A DNA stretch of 64,000 bases from Streptomyces uncialis (GTDB lineage: Bacteria; Actinomycetota; Actinomycetes; Streptomycetales; Streptomycetaceae): the NCBI RefSeq assembly GCF_001905345.1, contig NZ_LFBV01000004.1, forward strand, positions 620,001-684,000, read 5' to 3'. Under the pieces are notes generated by a model, which was not told the origin of the DNA, made no database searches, and saw nothing but the letters and a program-made list of their open reading frames with translations. The translations under genes and the position numbers were made by a program. Shown in pieces: positions 8,902 to 15,948 of the stretch. Numbering within the stretch: position 1 is the first letter of the stretch; every line of letters starts with the position of its first letter.

Positions 8902-8928
8902 GCCCGGCCCCGGCCGCGACCCCGTACA

Positions 8929-8948
8929 CGGTCTGCGTACGCAGACCG
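8929..8948. promoter_or_regulatory. Perfect 20-bp palindrome between hydA and the LLM gene
   Basis: CGGTCTGCGTACGCAGACCG is perfectly self-complementary. It lies 27 bp after the hydA stop. There is no T-run, so it is either an operator or a hairpin that sets the mRNA end. Confidence 0.6.
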
Positions 8949-9015
8949 GTACGTAGACCCCGACCACGACCCCGCACCCGGTACGCAGACCCCGCACGAA
9001 GACCCCGTACGAAGC
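8937..9015 (+). repeat. Degenerate tandem GTACG-N-AGACCCCG microrepeat
   Basis: Four to five imperfect copies of a 12-16-bp unit (GTACGCAGACCG, GTACGTAGACCCCG, GTACGCAGACCCCG, CACGAAGACCCC, GTACGAAG) run from the palindrome to the ribosome-binding site of the LLM gene. Confidence 0.6.
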
Positions 9016-9028
9016 AGGAGGCCCACCC

Positions 9029-10027
9029 ATGGACTTCGGACTCGTCCTCCAGACCGATCCGCCCGCCTCGGCCGTCGTCGGGCTGATGCGCCGCGCCGAA
9101 CGCAACGGCTTCCGCTACGGCTGGACCTTCGACTCGGCGGTCCTGTGGCAGGAGCCGTACGTCATCCACAGCCGGGTGCTGGAGCACACTGAGCAGCTGA
9201 TCGTCGGACCGATGGTCACCAACCCCGGCACCCGCACCTGGGAGGTCACGGCCTCCACCTTCGCCACCCTCAACGACATGTACGGCAACCGCACGGTGTG
9301 CGGTATCGGCCGGGGCGACTCCGCGATGCGGGTCGCCGGACGGGGACCCAGCACCCTGGCGCGGCTCGGTGAGGCCATCGACGTCATCCGCGACCTCGCG
9401 GAGGGCCGGGAGGCACTGGTCGACGGCTCGCCCGTGCGGCTGCCCTGGGTCAGGGACGGGCGGCTGCCGGTCTGGATGGCCGCCTACGGGCCCAAGGCGC
9501 TCGCCCTCGCGGGCCGCAAGGCCGACGGCTTCATCCTCCAGCTCGCGGACCCGTACCTCACCGAGTGGATGGTCCGCTCGGTCCGGGACGCCGCCGCCGA
9601 GGCGGGCCGCGACCCCGCCGACATCACCATCTGTGTCGCCGCGCCCGCCTATGTGGGCGACGACCTCGCCCACGCGCGCGACCAGTGCCGCTGGTTCGGC
9701 GGCATGGTCGGCAACCATGTCGCGGACCTGGTGTCCCGCTACGGCGAGCACTCCGGTCTCGTCCCCGAGGCCCTCACCGCGTACATCAAGTCCCGCGCGG
9801 GCTACGACTACAGCCACCACGGCCGGGCCGGGAACCCCGACACCGCGTTCGTGCCCGACGAGATCGTCGACCGCTTCTGTCTGCTCGGACCCGTCGAGGC
9901 GCACATCGAGAGGCTGCTGGAGCTGCGGGAGATCGGCGTCGACCAGTTCGCCGTGTACGCGATGCACGACGCGCGCGAGGAAGTCATCGACGCCTACGGG
10001 GCGGAGGTCGTCCCGCGCTTCCGGTGA
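9029..10027 (+). CDS. LLM-class F420/flavin-dependent oxidoreductase of the pyrimidine cluster
   Basis: A 332-residue luciferase-like TIM-barrel protein that opens with MDFGLVLQTDPP and contains the family features GPMVTNPGTR, GIGRGDSAMR and WMAAYGPKALALAG. The closest family I recall is TIGR03842 (CPS_4043-type, near methylene-H4MPT reductase), which is often found with hydantoinase and nitrilase-like genes. AGGAGG lies 8 bp before the ATG. No classical dihydropyrimidine dehydrogenase lies in the window, so this enzyme is a candidate for the missing redox step. That role is inference; F420 versus FMN use is not decided by sequence. Confidence 0.85.
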   Translation: MDFGLVLQTDPPASAVVGLMRRAERNGFRYGWTFDSAVLWQEPYVIHSRVLEHTEQLIVGPMVTNPGTRTWEVTASTFATLNDMYGNRTVCGIGRGDSAMRVAGRGPSTLARLGEAIDVIRDLAEGREALVDGSPVRLPWVRDGRLPVWMAAYGPKALALAGRKADGFILQLADPYLTEWMVRSVRDAAAEAGRDPADITICVAAPAYVGDDLAHARDQCRWFGGMVGNHVADLVSRYGEHSGLVPEALTAYIKSRAGYDYSHHGRAGNPDTAFVPDEIVDRFCLLGPVEAHIERLLELREIGVDQFAVYAMHDAREEVIDAYGAEVVPRFR

Positions 10028-10195
10028 CCGGGACCCGCGTGAGCGGTGACCAGCCGCGTGCACGGGTGCGGCCCCGGACACCTCCCCGCGCGGGTGCCCG
10101 TGCGCCGACCGCCTTCGGCCCGCCCCGGTCGGTCGCCGCCGCCCGTCCCGGTTGCGCGGGGGCCACGGGCACGCGCGCGTGCCATGATCGGGCGG

Positions 10196-10852
10196 ATGAG
10201 CGGGATACGAGTACGACCGTCGTGGAAGCCCCTGGCCGTCACCGTGTTGACGGCGCTCGCGCTGTCCGGGTGCGGCCTGCCGACGGAGCTGGAACGCGAG
10301 CTCGACCCCGAAGGGCGCCCCCCGCCCCCCACCCAGCGCCACACCCCCGCGCCCGCGACCCCCGGCGGCCCGCCGACGCCCGCCCCCACCGCGTCGGGCC
10401 CGGCCACCCCGTCCGACCCCGCCGCGCGGGACGCCGACCAGCCCTGTCCGGCCGACGGGGTACGGCTGCGGGCCGATTTCTCCGCCGCCGCGATGGGGCT
10501 GCGGACGATGACGCTGACCCTCACCAACTGCGGCGAGAAGCCGTACGTGCTCGACGGCTACCCGGTGATCCGCGTCCTCGGCGAGGACGGCGCACCGCTC
10601 CCCGGTGTCCGCGCGGTCCGCGGTCTCGACGACGTGTTCCAGGCCCCGCCCGCCGCCGATCCCACCTCGTTCACCGTGGCCCCCCGGCAGTCCGCCGTGG
10701 CCGACCTGATGTGGCGCGTGAACACCGAGCCGTCGACCGCGCTGCACGTCACCGCACGGCCGGGCGCCCCGCGCGTCACCGTCACCCCCGACGAACACCT
10801 CGACGTCGGCCCCCGCAATGTCGTCGGCACCTCGCCCTGGCGCCCGCGCTGA
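10196..10852 (+). CDS. DUF4232-type lipoprotein
   Basis: A 218-residue secreted lipoprotein. A short positively charged N-terminus is followed by a hydrophobic segment ending in the lipobox ALALSGCG (Cys ~24). A Pro/Thr-rich linker (~35-80) and a C-terminal beta-rich DUF4232 domain with two Cys (QPC and TNCG) follow. The ATG at 10196 is preferred because GGGCGG precedes it; ATG 10184 adds four residues. Function is unknown; such proteins sit on the outer face of the membrane. Confidence 0.85.
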   Translation: MSGIRVRPSWKPLAVTVLTALALSGCGLPTELERELDPEGRPPPPTQRHTPAPATPGGPPTPAPTASGPATPSDPAARDADQPCPADGVRLRADFSAAAMGLRTMTLTLTNCGEKPYVLDGYPVIRVLGEDGAPLPGVRAVRGLDDVFQAPPAADPTSFTVAPRQSAVADLMWRVNTEPSTALHVTARPGAPRVTVTPDEHLDVGPRNVVGTSPWRPR

Positions 10853-10940
10853 CCGGCGCCGGGGGCCGCGTTCACACGGATTCCACCCACCCTGCACCAC
10901 CCGGGCACGGAATGTCAGAGGCCCGTGCTTCGATGGAGGC

Positions 10941-11768
10941 ATGATCGATGACTTTCTCGCCCATCACCTGACCGATGTCGAAGAAGCGGTCCGCCAGGCC
11001 GCCGCGGCCGAGATCACGCCGCGGTTCCGGCAGCTCGCCGTGGACGAGATCGTCCAGAAGACCGGCCCCCACGATCTGGTGACCATCGCCGACCAGCTCG
11101 CCGAGAAGCATCTGACCGGCGCGCTGACCGCGCTGCTGCCCGGCTCGGTCGTCGTCGGCGAGGAAGCCGTCCACGCCGACCCGTCGACGTACGGCGCGCT
11201 CGCCGGTGACGCCCCCGTCTGGATCGTCGACCCGGTCGACGGCACCCGGCAGTTCGTCCACGGTGACCCCGGGTTCTGCACCCTCGTGGCCCTCGCCCGC
11301 CACGGCGAACTGCTCGCCTCATGGACGTACGCCCCCGTGCTAGGCGAGATGGCCGTCGCGGTGCGCGGCGGCGGCGCCTTCCTCGACGGCACCCGGCTCA
11401 CCGCCGGATCGCCCACCCCCGGCACGGACCTGCGGGTCGCCATGTCCCACCCCGACTACACCACGCCCGACCAGAAGCGGGCCCTGCTCGGCCTCGACAG
11501 CGAGGGCGTCGCCGCCCGGCCCTGCGGCTCCGCCGGGCTGGAGTACCTCGCCATAGCCAGGGGCGCGCTGGACGCCGTCGCGTTCTCCTGGGAGAGCGCG
11601 TGGGACCACGCCGCGGGCCTGCTGCTCGTCGCCGAGGCCGGCGGTACGCACGCCACCCTCGACGGCACCCCCTTCACGCTCCCCGGGGGCAACGCCATGC
11701 CCTTCAGCGCGGGCCGCGACAGCGCCACCGTCGAGCGGGTCCTCGGCCTGCTGCGCCCGGGGCCGTAG
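10941..11768 (+). CDS. Inositol-monophosphatase-family phosphatase
   Basis: 275 residues with the three metal-binding signatures: VVGEEA (Glu), DPVDGTRQF (DPxDGT) and WDHAAGLLLVAEAGG (WDxAAG). These Mg-dependent enzymes hydrolyse inositol-1-phosphate, fructose bisphosphate, histidinol phosphate or 3'-phosphoadenosine phosphate; the sequence alone does not say which. TGGAGG lies directly before the ATG. It is monocistronic between a lipoprotein and an oxidoreductase gene with no obvious pathway link. Confidence 0.9.
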   Translation: MIDDFLAHHLTDVEEAVRQAAAAEITPRFRQLAVDEIVQKTGPHDLVTIADQLAEKHLTGALTALLPGSVVVGEEAVHADPSTYGALAGDAPVWIVDPVDGTRQFVHGDPGFCTLVALARHGELLASWTYAPVLGEMAVAVRGGGAFLDGTRLTAGSPTPGTDLRVAMSHPDYTTPDQKRALLGLDSEGVAARPCGSAGLEYLAIARGALDAVAFSWESAWDHAAGLLLVAEAGGTHATLDGTPFTLPGGNAMPFSAGRDSATVERVLGLLRPGP

Positions 11769-11857
11769 CCCCGCCCCGCCCGGGGACGAGGCCCCGCCGC
11801 CGCCCCGCCGGGCATATCCTGAAGCCCCTGGCCATCGGCTGACGAAGGAGTCCGAAG

Positions 11858-13279
11858 GTGCCGTCGATGCTCGATGCTGTGGTGGTGGGCGCGGGACCGA
11901 ACGGACTGACGGCCGCCGTCGAGCTGGCCCGCAGAGGCTTCTCCGTGGCCGTCTTCGAGGCCCGGGACACCGTGGGCGGCGGAGCGCGCACCGAGGAGCT
12001 GACGCTCCCCGGCTTCCGCCACGACCCGTGTGCGGCGGCCCATCCGCTGGGTGTCAATTCCCCGGCCTTCAACGCGATGCCCCTGGAGCGGTACGGCCTG
12101 GAGTGGCTGAACGCCCCGCTGCCCATGGCCCATCCCTTCCTCGACGGCAGCGCGGCCGTGCTGTCCCGCTCCGTCGCCGAGACCGCCGCGTCGTTCGGCC
12201 CCCGTGACGCGGGCGCCTACCGGCGGCTGGTCGCCCCCTTCACCCCCCGCTGGGACGCCCTCGTCCGCGATTTCATGGCCCTGCCGCTGACCGCGCTGCC
12301 ACGCGACCCGGTGACCCTCGCGCGGTTCGGCCTCACCGGGCTGCCCCCGTCGACCTGGCTGACCCGCCGCTTCCACGACGACCGGGCCAAGGCACTGTTC
12401 GCCGGACTCGTCGCCCATGTGATCGCCCCGCTCGGCGGGATCGCCACCGGCGCCGTCGGCCTGGTCTTCGCCCTCGCCGCCCACGCCCGCGGCTGGCCCG
12501 TCGCCCGCGGCGGCTCCCAGTCCGTCTCCGACGCCCTCACCGCGTACCTCCGGGACCTCGGCGGCGCTGTCCACACCGGCTTCGAGGTCAAACGGCTGGA
12601 CGATCTGCCGCCCGCCCGCGCGTACGTCTTCGACACCTCACCGCACGCCCTCGCGCGGATCGCGGGCCTGGGGCGCTATTACGAGCGCTACCGCTACGGC
12701 GCCTCCGTCTTCAAGGTCGACTACGCCCTCGACGGACCCGTGCCCTGGACCGCCGAGGAGGCCCGCCGCGCCGGGACCGTACAGGTCGCCGCGAGCAGCC
12801 AGGAGATCGGCGCCGCCCTGAACGCCGTCTCCCGTGAGGGCCGCGCCCCCGACCCGCCGTTCCTGATCACGGTGCAGCCCAGCGTCGTCGACCCCTCACG
12901 CGCCCCCGAGGGCAAGCATGTGTTCTGGGCCTACGGCCATGTGCCGAACGGCTGGGACGGTGACCTCACGGATGCCGTCGAGCGCCAGCTCGAACGCTTC
13001 GCCCCCGGCTTCCGCGACCGGGTCCTCGCCCGGGCCACCGCCGGCCCCCCGGAGCTCGCCGCCCGCAACGCCAACTACGTCGGCGGGGACATCGCCTGCG
13101 GCGCCGCCGCGGGGCTCCAACTGCTGTTGCGCCCCCGGCTCACACTCCGTCCCTACCGCACACCGCACCCCGCGGTGTTCCTGTGCTCGTCCGCGACCCC
13201 GCCCGGACCCGGTGTTCACGGTATGTCGGGCCACAACGCGGCCAAGGCCGTCTGGCGCAGGCTCCGCGCCACGGACTGA
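11858..13279 (+). CDS. CrtI/phytoene-desaturase-like FAD oxidoreductase
   Basis: A 473-residue flavoprotein. It has an N-terminal dinucleotide-binding fold (VVVGAGPNGLTAAVELARRG, acidic end FEA) and the C-terminal motif GPGVHGMSGHNAAKAVW typical of the phytoene desaturase superfamily. No carotenoid genes are nearby, so the substrate is unknown. GTG 11858 is chosen because GAAGGAG lies 8 bp upstream; ATG 11867 would leave 17 bp. Confidence 0.87.
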   Translation: MPSMLDAVVVGAGPNGLTAAVELARRGFSVAVFEARDTVGGGARTEELTLPGFRHDPCAAAHPLGVNSPAFNAMPLERYGLEWLNAPLPMAHPFLDGSAAVLSRSVAETAASFGPRDAGAYRRLVAPFTPRWDALVRDFMALPLTALPRDPVTLARFGLTGLPPSTWLTRRFHDDRAKALFAGLVAHVIAPLGGIATGAVGLVFALAAHARGWPVARGGSQSVSDALTAYLRDLGGAVHTGFEVKRLDDLPPARAYVFDTSPHALARIAGLGRYYERYRYGASVFKVDYALDGPVPWTAEEARRAGTVQVAASSQEIGAALNAVSREGRAPDPPFLITVQPSVVDPSRAPEGKHVFWAYGHVPNGWDGDLTDAVERQLERFAPGFRDRVLARATAGPPELAARNANYVGGDIACGAAAGLQLLLRPRLTLRPYRTPHPAVFLCSSATPPGPGVHGMSGHNAAKAVWRRLRATD

Positions 13280-13439
13280 CCGGCCCGCGGACGACCGACC
13301 GTAGCCGCAGCCGTATGGGCGCGCGCCGTCGGCGGGGCCGGGTTCGCCGTGTGCGCCACCGCCGCGTACCGCACCGCCCTGGGTCCGGCCACCCGCGAGT
13401 GAGCCGTCACCCCCGCGCCGGAACCCTCACCTGAGCGCC

Positions 13440-13520
13440 GGGCCGCACCCACTGCCATGCGGCCGGCCGGGCCGCACCCACTGCCATGCGGCCGGCCGGG
13501 CCGCACCCACTGCCATGCGG
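13440..13520. repeat. 29-bp tandem repeat, almost three copies
   Basis: The unit begins GGGCCGCACCCACTGCCATG and is repeated at 13440, 13469 and 13498. The first two copies are identical over 29 bp and the third diverges after its first 23 bases. It lies 220 bp upstream of the peptide promoter. Confidence 0.9.
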
Positions 13521-13743
13521 TCCCGCCACTCCCTACCCACCGGCACCGGCGTCGACACCGAACCCGCGCAGGTATCGGCGCCGGTCCGGCCCCAAGCCCG
13601 CCCACATGTGCGGATATCGCCTCCGGTCCTCTCCCGTGTGGCAACCGTGCGGCGAGAACCGGTCAACCGGAGAACCATTCCCGCCGTGCGCCTCCCGCCG
13701 CGCAAACCCGCTTTCCATGAACGTTTTCTCATTCCTGCTTCCA

Positions 13744-13773
13744 TTGACACGCATAGGCACGGACTCCTAGCTT
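13744..13773 (+). promoter_or_regulatory. Promoter of the putative RiPP precursor gene
   Basis: A perfect -35 TTGACA (13744-13749) and a -10 TAGCTT (13768-13773) with an 18-bp spacer fit the HrdB-type consensus. The start codon follows 53 bp later. This is the best-matching promoter I saw in the window. Confidence 0.65.
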
Positions 13774-13826
13774 CCAGTCAGCGAAAGCGCGGTGAATGCC
13801 GTGCTCCAACCCCCACGGAGGTCGTA

Positions 13827-13982
13827 ATGGAGCAGCTCATCAAGAAGATGGCCCAGGACGCCAACTGGCAGGCGTGGAACTCTCTCAACTCCGCGAGTGC
13901 CGGTGACAAGACCGGTTGCGTCAGCTCGGCGCCCAAGAGCGGCTGTGTCAGCTCCGCGCCGAAGACCGGCTGTATTTCCTGA
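13827..13982 (+). CDS. Putative RiPP precursor peptide with three GC-repeat cores
   Basis: A 51-residue peptide. Residues 1-27 form an amphipathic leader-like part (MEQLIKKMAQDANWQ). Residues 28-51 are a tandem repeat of K-[TS]-G-C-[VI]-S-S-A-P, present two and two-thirds times, with Cys31, Cys40 and Cys49 exactly 9 apart. GGAGG lies 5 bp before the ATG and a strong promoter precedes it. A hairpin follows the stop, then a PaaK-like adenylating enzyme, a GRDP-like protein and an MFS exporter. Leader plus repetitive Cys/Ser/Thr core plus enzymes plus exporter is the RiPP layout. No LanBCM, YcaO, radical SAM or P450 enzyme is adjacent. I match it to no named RiPP family. Confidence 0.7.
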   Translation: MEQLIKKMAQDANWQAWNSLNSASAGDKTGCVSSAPKSGCVSSAPKTGCIS

Positions 13983-14006
13983 CCCGCTGCTGACCCGGTG
14001 AACCTG

Positions 14007-14035
14007 CCGGGCGGCGACAGCCGGCCGCCGCCCGG
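14007..14035 (+). terminator. Attenuator-like hairpin after the precursor gene
   Basis: A perfect 10-bp stem CCGGGCGGCG/CGCCGCCCGG with a 9-nt loop is followed by ACCTTTCC, 24 bp after the peptide stop. A partial terminator here would give more precursor than enzyme, as is common in peptide natural-product operons. Confidence 0.65.
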
Positions 14036-14121
14036 ACCTTTCCGGCCCGCACGCCACCCTCCCCTCCCCGTCACTGTTCGTCCCGAGTTGTTCTCCTGCT
14101 TCCGCAGCCCCGAAGGTGAAC

Positions 14122-15384
14122 ATGGAAAGCCAGCCCACCGACGATGTCGTCGGCCAGATCAGGGACATACCCCTGTACCGGGAATCGATCGAGCAGGGTC
14201 ATTTCCCGATTCTGGAGAAACCGGATACGGCCCGCGGATTCCCGGACAACTGGATGACTCCCCGGCTGGCCGCCGCACTGGAGACCGGGGAAGCGGAATT
14301 CGTCCTCTCGACGGGGACGAACCACGCCCGTATGCAGATCATCCGGCCGCCGTACTTCCTGCTGAAGAGCTACTACCGGCTGTGGAGCGAGCACCCCGAC
14401 ATCGCGGAGACCTGGCACGCGGGATGCCGCCGGGTGTCCCTGACGACCGTGCTCGCCACCGAACACGTGGCCCGCGTCAACGCCAAGAAGCGCGGCACCA
14501 CCCCCGACGCGGTGCCGGCGCTGGAGGACCGCAGGCTGGACGACCGCACGGTCTACCTCAACCTCGGCCTCGACCCCGGTCTGTGGGAACGCGCCGACGT
14601 CGAGCGCATGACCGAGGAGATCCGGAGCGAGCAGCGGGCCCATCCCCAGGGCTGGTACCACCTCGACTGCTCCGGCTACCACCTCGCCCAACTGGTGCGC
14701 AAAGCGGCCGAGTGGGGCCTTTGGGACTCCTTCCCGCTGCCCGCCAGCGTCATCACGGCGTACGAGTACACCCCGCTGAACGTCCGCCGGTTCCTGGAGG
14801 AACGACTCGGGCGCCCGGTCATCGACCTCTTCGGCAGCACCGAACTCGGGTATCTGTACTACAGCGACCGAAACGGCCGCTATCACCCTTATCTCGACCG
14901 GATGAGCCTGGAACTCCTCCCCGTCACCCCGGGAAGTTCCCTCTTCAGTCTGATCGTCACGAGCGTGCGTAATCCGTATATGCCGCTCATCCGCTACCGG
15001 TCCGGTGACTGTGTGCGCACGCTCGACGGCACACCGGACCCGTCGAAGGTCGCCCGCTTCTGCGGCCGGGAGAAGGAACTCCTGCACACCCCGGCCGGCG
15101 CCGTTTCCCAGGGCGACCTCGATGAATGCGTGGCCGCCGCCTCGCCCCGTGTCTTCCTGTACCAATTGCGGACCGCGGGTCCTCAGGAAATCCGGCTGCT
15201 CTGCACGACCTTCGACGATGTCCCGCTCGAACCGGCCGAGAATTCCGCTCTCACCAAACTCGTCGGCGACCTCACCGGGCTGCGCTGCGTCACCGAACAC
15301 CGGACCCATATCCCGGTAGGCGCCTCCGGAAAACACGCCTGGCTTGTGAAGGAAACTCCCACACCCCGGTATGGAGAACGATGA
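14122..15384 (+). CDS. PaaK/CapK-like adenylate-forming enzyme of the peptide cassette
   Basis: 420 residues resembling phenylacetate-CoA ligase / coenzyme F390 synthetase. Recognisable adenylation motifs are a degenerate P-loop STGTN (63-67), FGSTE (237-241), YRSGD (292-296), GREKEL (315-320) and a C-terminal GK (Lys404). It should activate a carboxylate as acyl-AMP; CoA transfer is not assured. Start ATG 14122 has AAGG 5 bp upstream; GTG 14116 is an alternative. The gene uses visibly more A/T at third positions, especially at its 5' end, than its neighbours. It overlaps the next gene by 4 nt. In context it may activate the precursor C-terminus or an acyl group to be attached to it. Confidence 0.75.
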   Translation: MESQPTDDVVGQIRDIPLYRESIEQGHFPILEKPDTARGFPDNWMTPRLAAALETGEAEFVLSTGTNHARMQIIRPPYFLLKSYYRLWSEHPDIAETWHAGCRRVSLTTVLATEHVARVNAKKRGTTPDAVPALEDRRLDDRTVYLNLGLDPGLWERADVERMTEEIRSEQRAHPQGWYHLDCSGYHLAQLVRKAAEWGLWDSFPLPASVITAYEYTPLNVRRFLEERLGRPVIDLFGSTELGYLYYSDRNGRYHPYLDRMSLELLPVTPGSSLFSLIVTSVRNPYMPLIRYRSGDCVRTLDGTPDPSKVARFCGREKELLHTPAGAVSQGDLDECVAAASPRVFLYQLRTAGPQEIRLLCTTFDDVPLEPAENSALTKLVGDLTGLRCVTEHRTHIPVGASGKHAWLVKETPTPRYGER

Positions 15385-15893
15385 AGACGCAGCAGCTCAC
15401 GACGGAAGAGGATCTCAGGAATCTGCTCGGTGAACAGATGTACGCGGAAGTCGTCGCGTATGTGCGCAACGGCACCGGCGTCAGCGGCCCCGAGGCCGAA
15501 CGCCAGGTCATCGAATGCCTGCGGTACCTCTACCTCGTCTCCCGCCACCGCGACCAGCTCGCCGGGCTCTTCCTCCCCGTCGAGCAGCACATCGACGAGA
15601 TCTGGCACTACCTGATCCTCCAGACCCGCGAGTACCGGGCACTGTGCGAGGAGCGCCTGCCGGGCAAGGTCCTCATCGAGCACCGCAGCATCGGGTACGA
15701 GGAGTACCAGCAGGAACCCGGACGCGAGCGGACCATCGAGGAGGCGCTGCGCTGGATCCCGCTGTACTGCCAGGAGTTCGGCCCCTTCGAGGAGGACGCC
15801 GTACCGCACTGGACGATCGTGCGGTTCCTGCATGAGCGGATGGACCTCTCCCTGGAGGACATCGCGGCGCTGCGCTCGGCACGCGCCGCGTAA
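15381..15893 (+). CDS. GRDP-like small protein of the peptide cassette
   Basis: A 170-residue protein. Its core LPVEQHIDEIWHYLIL (66-80), Tyr85, Cys89 and His101 matches the motif of glycine-rich-domain-protein-like (GRDP/DUF1399) proteins, which read roughly VDxxWHxHILxTxxYxxxC...H. The conserved His/Cys/His may bind metal; the biochemical role of the family is unknown to me. The ATG overlaps the adenylating enzyme stop (ATGA), so translation is coupled. It may be a second modifying enzyme or a peptide-binding partner. Confidence 0.65.
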   Translation: MKTQQLTTEEDLRNLLGEQMYAEVVAYVRNGTGVSGPEAERQVIECLRYLYLVSRHRDQLAGLFLPVEQHIDEIWHYLILQTREYRALCEERLPGKVLIEHRSIGYEEYQQEPGRERTIEEALRWIPLYCQEFGPFEEDAVPHWTIVRFLHERMDLSLEDIAALRSARAA

Positions 15894-15948
15894 CCGACCC
15901 CGTCCGGGGCGCACACCGCCCTCCCCGCGCACCACGAGGAGCGAGCGC

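Larger units (their letters stand above)
13280..13826. other. Intergenic region before the putative RiPP cassette
   Basis: 547 bp with three parts: unremarkable GC-rich sequence after the oxidoreductase, the 29-bp tandem repeat (13440-13520), and a less GC-rich stretch (~13600-13826) with the promoter of the small peptide gene. No further gene is credible. Confidence 0.6.

Noticed and set aside
6511..9105. An 864-codon minus-strand open frame opposite the aminotransferase and hydA
   Set aside because: Shadow frame; no domain recognisable, and it spans two well-supported plus-strand genes.
13827..13982. Lanthipeptide, thiopeptide or sactipeptide precursor
   Set aside because: The core has Ser/Thr/Cys, but no LanB/C/M/KC, YcaO or radical SAM enzyme lies in the cassette, so a known class cannot be assigned.
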